NCBI RefSeq assembly: GCF_022440845.1
Contig: NZ_JAKNTO010000001.1
Location: forward strand, 3,038,001 to 3,102,000
Direction: 5' to 3'
DNA: 64,000 nt
Source of the DNA: Ruminococcus sp. OA3
GTDB lineage: Bacteria > Bacillota > Clostridia > Lachnospirales > Lachnospiraceae
In this document: positions 8,930 through 17,859 of the stretch, in pieces
Layout: each line of letters begins with the position of its first letter
Position numbering within the stretch: position 1 is the stretch's first letter
Notes under the pieces: generated by a model
The model's input: only the letters and a program-made list of their open reading frames with translations
Database searches by the model: none
What the model was told of the DNA's origin: nothing
Made by a program: the position numbers and the translations under genes

Positions 8930-9571
8930 TCACTCCCTGTTATCGTCAATCATATACAGCAGTGCATTCACAATGCAGGCAGCAATATTACTTCCGCCTT
9001 TTCTGCCGCGCGCTACGATATACGGCACATCTGTCTGCATGATGAGTTCCTTGGACTGTACCACATTTACAAAGCCGACCGGAACTCCGATGATCAGCTC
9101 CGGTTTCAAAACGCCTTCTTCGATCAGCTCATACAGGCGTACCAGTGCGGTGGGTGCATTTCCGATGGCAAAGATCAGCGGACGGTCCATGGCAGCTGCC
9201 TTTTCCATGCTGGCTGTGGCTCTTGTCGTTCCGTTCTTTTTTGCGACCTCGGCGACATCTTCATCCGACATAAAACAAAAGACTTCTCCGCCGTACCTCG
9301 CCAGTACCCGTTTATTAATCCCCGATTTCGCCATCTGTGTATCTGTCACGATACATGCTCCCGCTTTGATGGCTTCCATGGCCTTCAAAGCTGCATCCTC
9401 CGAGAAGCAGAGATTATCTGCATAATCGAAATCTGCACTCGTGTGGATGCATCTCTTGATGATCAGTTCCTGATCCTTTACAAATACTCTGCTGCCAAGC
9501 TCCTCCGTGATGATCTCGAAGCTGCGGCTCTCTATTTCTCTCGGTTTTACATTTTCCAATTCAATCTTCAT
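8930..9571 (-). CDS. cbiC: Cobalt-precorrin-8 methylmutase
   Basis: Moves the methyl group from C11 to C12 to give cobyrinic acid. The 213-residue protein has the CbiC/CobH signatures: KRCIHTSADFDYADNL with the catalytic His, AGACIVTDTQMAKSGINK, AIGNAPTALVRLYELIEEG, GVPVGFVNVVQSKE and ARGRKGGSNIAA. It lies 10 bases downstream of cbiP, in the middle-to-late part of the operon. Confidence 0.95.
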   Translation of the reverse strand: MKIELENVKPREIESRSFEIITEELGSRVFVKDQELIIKRCIHTSADFDYADNLCFSEDAALKAMEAIKAGACIVTDTQMAKSGINKRVLARYGGEVFCFMSDEDVAEVAKKNGTTRATASMEKAAAMDRPLIFAIGNAPTALVRLYELIEEGVLKPELIIGVPVGFVNVVQSKELIMQTDVPYIVARGRKGGSNIAACIVNALLYMIDDNRE

Positions 9572-9581
9572 CGTCTCTACC

Positions 9582-11093
9582 TCACAATCCCTGCTCTAAA
9601 ATATCATAAATTTTTTTCATATCGAGGTGTTCCCGCAGCGCCTCTGCAAGAATATCATACTGTGTCTCCTTGAATTCCTGGAAATCCACACCGGTAATAT
9701 CAGAGGTATCGATTCCTTTTTTCTCTCCCAGGGCTGTGACAACCGCACGTGCAACGCCCTCTTTGTCAAACACTCCGTGTACATACGTTCCATATACATT
9801 TCCCGCATACGCTCCGTCCCTTTTCACGCCGTCGCGTTCAACAAAATCTTCGATATCCGTCATCGGATGTGCACCGTCCTTCAACGTTGAGATTCCCATA
9901 TGGATCTCATATCCCGCAAGCTCGGTACCGCTTAGCTTCTGCAGGGCACCTTTGACAGTGCCAAACGTTCCGGTCACACGCGTTCTCGTCTTTTCTTCCT
10001 CGAACACCGTATCCATCGGAAGCAGCCCCATGCCTTTCATGGAACCGCCCGCCTCCACGCCGTTCGGATCACTCAGGCTCTCACCCAGCATCTGATAACC
10101 GCCACAGACCCCGAAAATCACGGTCCCCGTAGCCGCTGCCTTAAGCACCAGCGCTTCCATCCCGGACTGACGCATCCAGAGAAGATCTTCCATCGTATTT
10201 TTCGTTCCCGGAAGGATGATCATATCCGGTTTCTTCAGCTCCGAAACATGCTGAACATAACGCAGGGAAACGCCCGGCATGCTCTCAAACGGGTTAAAAT
10301 CCGTAAAGTTAGAAATCCTCGGAACCCGGATCACTGCAATGTCGATCACACCGACCTCCTGATTTCCATCAAACCGTTCCGTCAGGCTGTCTTCGTCTTC
10401 CACTTCAATATTGAGATACGGCGCAACCCCGACAACCGGAATACCTGCTTTCTCTTCCAGCATGGCAAGCCCCGGCTCCAGGATTGTCTTATCCCCACGG
10501 AACTTATTGACGATCAATCCCTTAACCATGGAACGTTCCTCCTCATCGAGCAGTATGGTTGTCCCGATCAGCTGCGCAAACACACCGCCCCGGTCAATGT
10601 CACCCACGAGCAGCACCGGAGCCCCGGCCCTCCTGGCCATTCCCATATTAACGATGTCGTCATCCTTCAGATTGATCTCCGCCGGGCTCCCCGCCCCCTC
10701 GATCACGATGATATCATTTTCAGAGGCAAGTGTCTCAAATGCCTCCATCACTCTCGGAACAAGTTCGTGCTTATATGCAAAATAATCGCGGGCATTCATA
10801 TTCCCGATTACCTCTCCGTTTACAATCACCTGTGATCCTGTTTCATTCGTAGGTTTCAGCAGAATCGGGTTCATCAGAACGGAGGGCCTGATTCCCGCAG
10901 CCTCCGCCTGCATGACCTGTGCACGCCCCATCTCCAGGCCTTCCTCGGTGATAAAAGAATTCAGTGCCATATTCTGTGATTTAAACGGCGCCACCCGGTA
11001 TCCGTCCTGTTTAAAAATACGGCACAATCCTGCTGTCAGCAGGCTTTTCCCCGCATTCGACATCGTGCCCTGCACCATAATCGCCTTTGCCAT
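9582..11093 (-). CDS. cbiP: Cobyric acid synthase (glutamine-hydrolysing)
   Basis: Amidates four carboxylates (b, d, e, g) of adenosylcobyrinic acid a,c-diamide using ATP and glutamine. The N-terminal half is a dethiobiotin-synthetase-like ATPase ([18 protein letters not shown]). The C-terminal half is a class I glutamine amidotransferase with its Cys in [10 protein letters not shown] and a His in [10 protein letters not shown]. The 503-residue product starts at 11093, where ACAAGGAGGAAAAGAC precedes the ATG; an upstream in-frame start at 11216 would overlap cobD and adds sequence without family match. Confidence 0.95.
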   Translation of the reverse strand: MAKAIMVQGTMSNAGKSLLTAGLCRIFKQDGYRVAPFKSQNMALNSFITEEGLEMGRAQVMQAEAAGIRPSVLMNPILLKPTNETGSQVIVNGEVIGNMNARDYFAYKHELVPRVMEAFETLASENDIIVIEGAGSPAEINLKDDDIVNMGMARRAGAPVLLVGDIDRGGVFAQLIGTTILLDEEERSMVKGLIVNKFRGDKTILEPGLAMLEEKAGIPVVGVAPYLNIEVEDEDSLTERFDGNQEVGVIDIAVIRVPRISNFTDFNPFESMPGVSLRYVQHVSELKKPDMIILPGTKNTMEDLLWMRQSGMEALVLKAAATGTVIFGVCGGYQMLGESLSDPNGVEAGGSMKGMGLLPMDTVFEEEKTRTRVTGTFGTVKGALQKLSGTELAGYEIHMGISTLKDGAHPMTDIEDFVERDGVKRDGAYAGNVYGTYVHGVFDKEGVARAVVTALGEKKGIDTSDITGVDFQEFKETQYDILAEALREHLDMKKIYDILEQGL

Positions 11094-11109
11094 GTCTTTT
11101 CCTCCTTGT

Positions 11110-12135
11110 CTACAGCACTTCGCCAAGCACTGACAGTAATCGTTCATTTTCCTCCGGCATCCGAACTGCGATCCGGAAAAAACCACTCTCAAGCCCCGGA
11201 TAGTTACTGCAGTCACGAATCAGGATTCCCTTTTCCAGACATCGCTCATATAAATCCACCGGTCCCTTAAAAAATATATAATTTGCCTTCGAGTCGTAAA
11301 CCGAAAGCGGAAGCTTTCCCATCTCGCGCTTCAGAAATTCCCGCTGCTCATTTACCAGCCGCTGCGCCTGCCTTACGTATTCCTTTTCTTTCAGCGCCGC
11401 ACAGCCTGCCGCCTGTGCCGGTATGGAGACATTCCACGGCTGCGTCATCCTCTCCATCTTTTCCAGCAGTCCCGGGCTGCCGCTCAAACCGTAGCCAAGA
11501 CGAATCCCCGCCATCGCATACCGTTTCGTAAATGCTTTCAATATAAAAAATTCCGGGTTTTTTGACAGCTCACCTTTCATGGTATACGCTTCGCCGTGCT
11601 CTGCAAAATCCAGAAAGCATTCATCGATCATCAGGAAGATACCGCATCTGCGGCATTTTTCCATAATACAGCACATAAGCTGCGGCTCAATCAGAAATCC
11701 AGTAGGATTATTCGGATTACACAGAAACAGCATATCAAGATTTTCATCCAGCTTTTCCAGAATATCTTCTCCCACCCGGAAATCTTCCATGAAGTATGTA
11801 CAGATTCCGCAGTCCACCGCCTCCAACGCCTGCCTGTACTCCGCAAATGTTGGCGCCGGCAGCATTGCTTTTTTCGGATTCACTGCACGCACCAGCGAGA
11901 AGATCAGTTCCGCTGCCCCATTGCCGCAGATCACAGACTCCTGTACAACCTCTTCATAAGAGGCAATCGCTTCCCTGAGTTCTGTATAAAAAACATCCGG
12001 ATAATGTTCCAGCTTTTCGAGGCTTTCTGCTGCTGCTGCAATTACAGCTTTCGGAGTACCCAGAGGATTGATATTGGACGAAAAATCCAGTGCATCCGGA
12101 TGACGGTATACGTCTCCTCCATGTATCTGTTTCAT
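11110..12135 (-). CDS. cobD: L-threonine-O-3-phosphate decarboxylase
   Basis: PLP-dependent enzyme that makes (R)-1-amino-2-propanol phosphate, the linker for the nucleotide loop. The 341-residue protein reads [22 protein letters not shown] at the start (split motif HGGD and [10 protein letters not shown]), [25 protein letters not shown], and [17 protein letters not shown] with the PLP Lys. It precedes cbiP and follows cbiB, its partner step. The threonine kinase PduX that supplies its substrate is not seen in the window. Confidence 0.92.
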   Translation of the reverse strand: MKQIHGGDVYRHPDALDFSSNINPLGTPKAVIAAAAESLEKLEHYPDVFYTELREAIASYEEVVQESVICGNGAAELIFSLVRAVNPKKAMLPAPTFAEYRQALEAVDCGICTYFMEDFRVGEDILEKLDENLDMLFLCNPNNPTGFLIEPQLMCCIMEKCRRCGIFLMIDECFLDFAEHGEAYTMKGELSKNPEFFILKAFTKRYAMAGIRLGYGLSGSPGLLEKMERMTQPWNVSIPAQAAGCAALKEKEYVRQAQRLVNEQREFLKREMGKLPLSVYDSKANYIFFKGPVDLYERCLEKGILIRDCSNYPGLESGFFRIAVRMPEENERLLSVLGEVL

Positions 12136-12148
12136 AGCATGCCCCTCC

Positions 12149-13126
12149 TCAAATAATAAATGCCTGCATCCAGGCGAGCCGGATCAGTCCGAATACGATC
12201 ACAGACAATACCGCCGTGCTGTACAGCAGACGGTTTGCCTTTTTGATATCCTCGATCTCCACGGGACGCACGGCATCCCCGATTGTCGGTTTTTCATACA
12301 GTTTGCCAAAATAACATGCATTTCCTGCCAGCTGAATATTCAACGCCCCCGCCATGACCGCCTCCGTCTGTGCAGAGTTCGGACTTGCGTGATTTCTGCG
12401 GTCCCGTTTAAAAATCCGAAATGCCTGCCTGCCGTCAAATCCAAAGACAGCCGAGGCCACCACCATCAAAAGTCCCGACAGACGTGCGGGAATGAAGTTT
12501 ACAACATCGTCAAGCAGAGCCGCACACGTGCCGAAATACCGGTACCGTTCATTTTTATATCCCACCATGGAGTCCATCGTATTGATGGATTTGTATGTAA
12601 ATCCCAGAACCGCCCCGCCGATCATCATATAGAAAAGAGGAGCGATCACGCCGTCCGATGCATTTTCCGCAACGGTCTCAACAGTCGCTTTGGTCACACC
12701 CTCTTTTGTCAGCTCTTTCGTATCTCTTCCAACAATCATGGAAACGGCATAGCGGGACTCCTCAATATCTCCTGTCTTCAGTGCATCGTAGACTTTCATA
12801 CTTTCATCTTTCAGTGCCCGCGTTGCAAGAAGCTGATAGCACATCAGCGTCTCCAGCACAAATCCCAGCCATTCATGGATTCTAAAGGCAAGACTCAGGA
12901 TAAAAAACGGAACAGCAGTCGAAACCGTAACCGTAAGTATCACCAGTATCACGCCCGCAGCCCTCTCCCCCGTCTGGCTATTGGGAAAGCATTTCCGCAG
13001 TACTTTTTCAAACAACGTGATCATATTTCCGATCACCCGGACCGGATGATAAAGCCACCGTGGATCTCCCACGGCAAGATCTATGAGAAAGCCGATGATA
13101 ACGGCCGCCAATGTCCATTTAATCAT
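12149..13126 (-). CDS. cbiB: Adenosylcobinamide-phosphate synthase (membrane)
   Basis: Attaches aminopropanol phosphate to adenosylcobyric acid. The 325-residue membrane protein has the family start IGFLIDLAVGDPRWLYHPVR and the conserved EMVAENASDGVIAPLFY-like segment (here TVAENASDGVIAPLFY). It also has FGTCAALLDDVVNFIPARL and NHASPNSAQTEAVMAGAL. Several hydrophobic helices are visible. Its ATG overlaps the cobC stop (ATGA). Gene naming follows the anaerobic cbi convention; aerobic literature calls this CobD. Confidence 0.95.
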   Translation of the reverse strand: MIKWTLAAVIIGFLIDLAVGDPRWLYHPVRVIGNMITLFEKVLRKCFPNSQTGERAAGVILVILTVTVSTAVPFFILSLAFRIHEWLGFVLETLMCYQLLATRALKDESMKVYDALKTGDIEESRYAVSMIVGRDTKELTKEGVTKATVETVAENASDGVIAPLFYMMIGGAVLGFTYKSINTMDSMVGYKNERYRYFGTCAALLDDVVNFIPARLSGLLMVVASAVFGFDGRQAFRIFKRDRRNHASPNSAQTEAVMAGALNIQLAGNACYFGKLYEKPTIGDAVRPVEIEDIKKANRLLYSTAVLSVIVFGLIRLAWMQAFII

Positions 13127-13743
13127 AGTTGTTTTAGTGCGTCTGCCGTCAGCACTTTTAGTTTGCCGCAGACGCTCACCTCTCTTTTCCCTTTATTCCA
13201 CTGCTGCTCATCCAGCTCGATTTCATATCCCCTGGCATTTTTTACCTGCCAGAAATAGAAGTCTTCATGAGGCACTGCAAGCCCGTCCAGAATCGACATG
13301 ATCGTGCCCCCATGAACAACCAGCGCCGCCGATCTCTTCTCCTCACGGATACAGTCAGCCGCAACACGTTCAAATCCCCGAAGACAGCGGCTTCGAAATG
13401 TCTCCTGACTTTCTCCGCAGGGAAACGGCAGTGTTCCTCCGCTGTCAATCCAGCGCTGATAGTCTTCATTTCCGTCGAGCTCCAGATAGTTTTTATTTTC
13501 GAATATTCCGAAGTCGCATTCCGCCAGATCCTCGATGATATGAATCGGTTTCTCAGGATAAATGATCTCTGCTGTCTGCGTGCAGCGTTTCAGCGGACTT
13601 GCATAGACTGCATCCGCTCCAGGGTATATTTTTTTCTGAAGCAGTTCAATCCCCTCCTGGCAGAGCGGTTCATCCGTCGTTCCGATATAACGCCCCAGGG
13701 TATTTCCATACGTGATACTGTGCCGAATCAGATACAGTCTCAT
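13123..13743 (-). CDS. cobC: Histidine-phosphatase family protein, probable alpha-ribazole phosphatase
   Basis: Would remove the 5' phosphate from alpha-ribazole phosphate (or from cobalamin phosphate). The 206-residue protein has the phosphoglycerate-mutase-like catalytic start LYLIRHSITYGN (RHS in place of the common RHG), YASPLKRCTQTAEI, and the second catalytic His in VVHGGTIMSIL. The start at 13743 overlaps the upstream CobU-like gene by ATGA; an upstream alternative at 13770 adds nine residues. Substrate is inferred from its position among cobS, cobU and cbiB. Confidence 0.85.
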   Translation of the reverse strand: MRLYLIRHSITYGNTLGRYIGTTDEPLCQEGIELLQKKIYPGADAVYASPLKRCTQTAEIIYPEKPIHIIEDLAECDFGIFENKNYLELDGNEDYQRWIDSGGTLPFPCGESQETFRSRCLRGFERVAADCIREEKRSAALVVHGGTIMSILDGLAVPHEDFYFWQVKNARGYEIELDEQQWNKGKREVSVCGKLKVLTADALKQL

Positions 13744-14117
13744 CCCTTGATCACCTGCCCGATCCCGCATACCACCCGGCAGACCTCATCAGCCGACTCG
13801 GCAAGCTGCGTACAGACACGCCCCGTCGCTTCCCGGTAATTCCGGTCAAATGCGTCAACAGGTACAACTCCATACCCCAGTTCGTTCGTAATGATCACAA
13901 CCTCCGGATTCTCAGACTGTATCCTTGCTGGGAGGCAACTGACCTCCTGCCCGTTGACCAGCATCCTGCGGATATATTCGTGAAAATGATTCATACCCTG
14001 GCATGAATATAATTCCTCAAAATCGCAGGTGTTTCCATCCACCCATTCCGAAACCTGATAGTGTTCTTTTGCATATGACAGTTTTCCCTGAAAAGTTCCA
14101 CCTATAACCAACTTCAT
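13740..14117 (-). CDS. Short CobU-like protein (second CobU paralogue)
   Basis: A 125-residue relative of adenosylcobinamide kinase/guanylyltransferase. The N terminus has a P-loop, VIGGTFQGKLSYA, with Leu where Ser/Thr is usual. The C terminus matches CobU well (ITNELGYGVVPVDAFDRNYREA, split here as ITNELGYGVVPVD and FDRNYREATGRV). The middle part that carries the guanylylated His of CobU (RHR motif) is missing, so a full kinase/transferase cycle is doubtful. It is tightly coupled to cobS and cobC by 4-base ATGA overlaps. Possible roles: kinase only, an accessory subunit of the full CobU at 14874-15416, or a nonfunctional remnant. Confidence 0.75.
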   Translation of the reverse strand: MKLVIGGTFQGKLSYAKEHYQVSEWVDGNTCDFEELYSCQGMNHFHEYIRRMLVNGQEVSCLPARIQSENPEVVIITNELGYGVVPVDAFDRNYREATGRVCTQLAESADEVCRVVCGIGQVIKG

Positions 14118-14890
14118 AACCGTGCTCCCATCACAATCTGTACCGCCACAACTGCCAGCGGCATCACCAGTTCACAGACTGATAAAAACCAGCCCGCCAG
14201 ATCTCCTGTTGTACCTCCGAAATGTTTCATCGCCATATGATGATAATACCCGTATACAAGTACTGCACCGGCAAGCGCCGCCGTCCCCAGAATCAGATCG
14301 ATCCAGAGCAGGACGCCTGCAAGTACGAGGATGTAAACTGCCATTGTGAACCGCACTCTCCTCGTGCGTGCACCTCTGGACAGTGTTGCGACCGATCCGT
14401 CTTTTCTGGCTTTCGGAAAAGTTACGATCGCCAGCGCACTCATGGAGCGTGACAGCATAAAACCCGGTGCTATGACTTTCAGCGCCTCCATGTTCATCTG
14501 GCTGTAAATACCGAACATCAGAGCAAAATATACCACACACGTGATCACCGCGAAGGCACCCGCATGTGAATCCTTCAGTATTTCCAGCCTGCGTTCCCTC
14601 TCCTGGTAAGAGCTCATCGCATCCGCCGTATCCAGAAGCCCGTCCAGATGGATACCCCCGGTGACAAACACTGAGATCAGAAGCAATATAACCGTAAAAA
14701 AGACCGGGTTCATGGATGCATGAAGGCCGATCACTCCCCACAGCCAGCACAGGCCGCCGATAACAGCACCCACCCAAGGCCAGAAGCACATGGCATACGC
14801 CATATTTTTCTCACTCCAGTCACAGCGCGGCATCGGAATCTTCGAATACATGGAAAATGCTATGATAAAGCTGTTAATCAGTCGTTTCAT
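14114..14890 (-). CDS. cobS: Adenosylcobinamide-GDP ribazoletransferase (cobalamin synthase)
   Basis: Integral membrane enzyme that joins alpha-ribazole (phosphate) to adenosylcobinamide-GDP, the last assembly step. The 258-residue protein opens with INSFIIAFSMYSKIPMP and carries the diagnostic GGIHLDGLLDTADAMSS with its Asp-rich motif. It also has LKDSHAGAFAVITCVVYF and several transmembrane helices. It overlaps cobU upstream by 17 bases and the short CobU-like gene downstream by 4. Confidence 0.95.
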   Translation of the reverse strand: MKRLINSFIIAFSMYSKIPMPRCDWSEKNMAYAMCFWPWVGAVIGGLCWLWGVIGLHASMNPVFFTVILLLISVFVTGGIHLDGLLDTADAMSSYQERERRLEILKDSHAGAFAVITCVVYFALMFGIYSQMNMEALKVIAPGFMLSRSMSALAIVTFPKARKDGSVATLSRGARTRRVRFTMAVYILVLAGVLLWIDLILGTAALAGAVLVYGYYHHMAMKHFGGTTGDLAGWFLSVCELVMPLAVVAVQIVMGARL

Positions 14891-15416
14891 ATTGCAGTGA
14901 CTCTCCTTTTATCGTAATTGGTATTCCATAGACAACTTCCGTCACGCAGTCTGCCCATGCAGCGATCTGACAATTGATGTCTCCAAGATACCTCTGGTAA
15001 CGCATCGTCTCCGCATCGTAATCCATGCCGTCTGAAAAGATCTCATTTGACACAATCACAAGGTTTGCACAGTGATCTCTCAGATGCCTGACCCCCTCCA
15101 GTATTTCACGCACCGTATGCTCTCCGGCTCCATCCTGCTGATAGATCTCATTTGCCGTCAGGTTGGACATACACTCCAGCAGCACGTTGCTGTCCGGAGG
15201 AAGTTCAAGGGATTTGAGTCCTGTAAAACATTCTATCGTCTGAAAGTTCTTTTCCTTCCTCATCTCGCGGTGACGCGCGATCCGCCGGTGGCTCTCCTCA
15301 TCAAAAGGGTACATGGTGGCGATATAGATGCGCTCCTTAAGACCCAGCTTCAGGATACAGTTTTCCGCGTATACAGACTTGCCGCTGCCGCTTCCTCCCG
15401 TGATCAAATGCAGCAT
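14874..15416 (-). CDS. cobU: Adenosylcobinamide kinase / adenosylcobinamide-phosphate guanylyltransferase
   Basis: Phosphorylates adenosylcobinamide and transfers GMP to it. The 180-residue protein has an intact P-loop, LITGGSGSGKSVYAEN, the RHREMRK region with the His that is guanylylated in CobU, and IVSNEIFSDGMDYD. I chose the start at 15416 (AAAGGGGGCG upstream). An alternative at 15455 overlaps the cobT stop as ATGA and would give 193 residues, but its ribosome site is poor. Ends with EVVYGIPITIKGE. This is the catalytically complete copy of the two CobU-type genes. Confidence 0.92.
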   Translation of the reverse strand: MLHLITGGSGSGKSVYAENCILKLGLKERIYIATMYPFDEESHRRIARHREMRKEKNFQTIECFTGLKSLELPPDSNVLLECMSNLTANEIYQQDGAGEHTVREILEGVRHLRDHCANLVIVSNEIFSDGMDYDAETMRYQRYLGDINCQIAAWADCVTEVVYGIPITIKGESLQYETTD

Positions 15417-15451
15417 CGCACGCCGCCCCCTTTCTTTTTCGTAAACGTCCG

Positions 15452-16501
15452 TCATGACAGCGGAACGTAGGTCTCCATGGAATTCTCTTCAAACGTACTC
15501 ATCCCGTTATATACTGCAAGCGCGATATCCAGGATCGGATACAGTGTGACCGCTCCCGTACCTTCACCCAGACGCATATCACACATCAGACATCCGGAAA
15601 GCCCGAGTGCCTCCAGCACCATGGCAGATGCCGGTTCCCGGGACAGATGGGACGCCATCATAAAATCTTTCGTCCTGGGTTCCAGGCGTGCGGCGCAGAG
15701 TGCAGCCACTCCGGAGATAAACCCATCGATGACGATTGGCACCCTGCAGGCAGCTCCGCCTATGAAGACACCGACAAGACCCGCGATGTCAAGCCCACCC
15801 ACCTTGGAGAGCACATCAATCACATCCTCCGCATCCGGTCTGTGGAGTTCGATCGCATGACGGATCGTCTGGATTTTTTTCTCCAGCCCCGCACTCGAAA
15901 GCCCAGCTCCTCTTCCTGTTACTTTTTCGGGGCTCTGTCCAAGCAGTACCGATGTGATCGCACTGCTTGTCGTCGTATTTCCGATTCCCATTTCTCCGGT
16001 TGATATGATCTGATATCCTTTTTCTTTCAGCTCTTCCACCATATGAATCCCGACTTCAACAGCCTTTATGGTTTCCTCTCTCGTCATGGCCGGTTCTTTC
16101 GCCATGTTGCGTGTTCCGTACATTACCTTATGGTTGATCAGCCTGGAATCCACCGCAATTCCAATGTCAACAGGAAAAATTTCTGCCCCCACTGTTTTGC
16201 ACATAATGCTGGCAGTCGCTTTCTCTTTCAAAAAGTTTTCCGAAATGATCAGCGTGACATCCTGACCGCTCTGTGTCACGCCCTCTTCAACCACGCCGTT
16301 GTCCGCACACATCACGACCAGCGCTTTTTTATCCAGTCTCACATCGGATGTCTGTTTGATTCCCGCCATCTGAACGACTGCATCCTGCAGCCTGCCCAGA
16401 CTGTGGAGCGGAATCGCGATGCTGTACCACCTCTTTTCGGCAGCTTCCATCGCCGTTTTATCAAGTGTGCCGACAGCACACAGTGCTTCTTTTAAATTCA
16501 T
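15452..16501 (-). CDS. cobT: Nicotinate-nucleotide-dimethylbenzimidazole phosphoribosyltransferase
   Basis: Activates the lower-ligand base to alpha-ribotide. The 349-residue protein reads KALVVMCADNGVVEEGVTQSG, split as VVMCADNGVVEEG and TQSGQDVT, then GEMGIGNTTTSSAI, GRGAGLSS and GGLDIAGLVGVFIGGA. The catalytic Glu lies near the end in MRLGEGTGAVTLYP. The ATG at 16501 overlaps the cbiA stop (ATGA) with GGAAAGTACAGAGG upstream. No lower-ligand synthesis genes (bza, bluB) are seen in the window, so the natural base cannot be named. Confidence 0.95.
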   Translation of the reverse strand: MNLKEALCAVGTLDKTAMEAAEKRWYSIAIPLHSLGRLQDAVVQMAGIKQTSDVRLDKKALVVMCADNGVVEEGVTQSGQDVTLIISENFLKEKATASIMCKTVGAEIFPVDIGIAVDSRLINHKVMYGTRNMAKEPAMTREETIKAVEVGIHMVEELKEKGYQIISTGEMGIGNTTTSSAITSVLLGQSPEKVTGRGAGLSSAGLEKKIQTIRHAIELHRPDAEDVIDVLSKVGGLDIAGLVGVFIGGAACRVPIVIDGFISGVAALCAARLEPRTKDFMMASHLSREPASAMVLEALGLSGCLMCDMRLGEGTGAVTLYPILDIALAVYNGMSTFEENSMETYVPLS

Positions 16502-17859
16502 CCTCTGTACTTCCTTTCCATGCACGTTGCAAGAAATACTTCCGGCAGTTTCATATTGCCGTAGTAATACATATGGGGATAGCCGGCAAGCATGGTATCT
16601 GTGCTGTGCAGGCACCTCCAGCTTCTGTCAGACAACGGTTTCTCTGCCAAAAATGCTTCCCCGCAGTTTTCAGAATCGTAGTAATGAAATTCGTGAGAAC
16701 GAAGAGTCCCGATATCTTTTCCGAATACAGTCCCCTCTGACAGCGTGATGTATCCAAATCTGCGTAGACGTGGTGTTTTATGTACAATTCCCTCTATGAC
16801 GCCTGCCATATCATGGTAACTGCCATCCTGACCCTGCATCCTGTCATGCAGATACATAAAGCCTCCGCACTCCGCCATACACGGAAGGCCATTTTTCACG
16901 GCATCCCGTATCTGCAGACGCATACTCTTATTCTCGGAAAGCTCTTTCGCAAAAAGTTCCGGATACCCTCCGTGCAGAAGCAGTCCGCAGATGTCTTCCG
17001 GCAGTTTCTCATCATGAAGCGGAGAAAACGGGACGAGCTCGGCGCCCATCTCCCGAAGAAGCTGCAGGTTATCTTCATAGAAAAAGCAAAACGCCTCATC
17101 CGCTGCAAGACCGATTCTGACCGGTTCTGCAAATTTCCGTGCCGGTCTGAGATCCTTCCCCGAAATCTGCGGAGCTTCCTCTGCAATTGAGAGCAGCGCA
17201 TTGACATCGAGACTTTTCTCAAGAACCACTGCCAGCTCATTCAGGTTCTGTCTGAGATCGCCGATCTCATCCGGCATCACAAGACCGAGATGACGGCTTT
17301 CCAGCGTACAGCCTTTTACATACGGCACATAGCCGCACACGGTTACAGGAAGTTCCTCTTCGATCTGATGCTTCAGACGCTCATACATCATGGGTGAAAG
17401 CTGGTTTAGGATCACACCCTTGATATGGCTGTCCTGCTGATACTCCAGAAATCCCTTGATATACGGAATGACTGACAGACTCATCCCCTTGCAGTTCACA
17501 AGAAATACGGCAGGAGTATCCGTCTCATCCGCTACGTTCCAGGCACTCCCTCTGGCCGAAATCCCGGCAAGGCCGTCGTAATAACCCATCACGCCTTCCA
17601 CCACTGCGATATCGCTTCCCTGTGCATTTTTCTCCATCAGCCCCCGCAGCGTTATGCGGTCCGCGAAAAAGGGATCCAGATTCCGGCTCTTCATCCCGAT
17701 GACCTTGCTGTGAAACATCGGATCGATATAGTCCGGTCCACACTTGAAAGAAGTCACCTGATATCCGCGATTTTTTAAAAGCTGCAGGATCCCGCAGGTA
17801 ATCAGCGTCTTTCCACTCCCGCTTGCCGCCGCCGTAATCAGGAATCTGGGAAGTTTCAT
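16498..17859 (-). CDS. cbiA: Cobyrinic acid a,c-diamide synthase
   Basis: ATP- and glutamine-dependent amidation of the a and c carboxylates. The 453-residue protein has an N-terminal ATPase domain (LITAAASGSGKTLITCGIL; CGPDYIDPMFH) and a C-terminal class I amidotransferase domain (LLLHGGYPELFA; Cys in MAECGGFMYL; His in LRSHEFHYY). It is coupled by ATGA overlaps to both the fused cbiJET gene and cobT. Confidence 0.95.
   Translation of the reverse strand: MKLPRFLITAAASGSGKTLITCGILQLLKNRGYQVTSFKCGPDYIDPMFHSKVIGMKSRNLDPFFADRITLRGLMEKNAQGSDIAVVEGVMGYYDGLAGISARGSAWNVADETDTPAVFLVNCKGMSLSVIPYIKGFLEYQQDSHIKGVILNQLSPMMYERLKHQIEEELPVTVCGYVPYVKGCTLESRHLGLVMPDEIGDLRQNLNELAVVLEKSLDVNALLSIAEEAPQISGKDLRPARKFAEPVRIGLAADEAFCFFYEDNLQLLREMGAELVPFSPLHDEKLPEDICGLLLHGGYPELFAKELSENKSMRLQIRDAVKNGLPCMAECGGFMYLHDRMQGQDGSYHDMAGVIEGIVHKTPRLRRFGYITLSEGTVFGKDIGTLRSHEFHYYDSENCGEAFLAEKPLSDRSWRCLHSTDTMLAGYPHMYYYGNMKLPEVFLATCMERKYRG

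Noticed and set aside
8174-9673. A 499-codon open frame on the plus strand
   Set aside because: It lies opposite cbiC, the amidohydrolase gene and part of cbiP, all with strong family motifs. Its product is rich in His, Cys and Arg without any domain pattern, typical of an antisense shadow.
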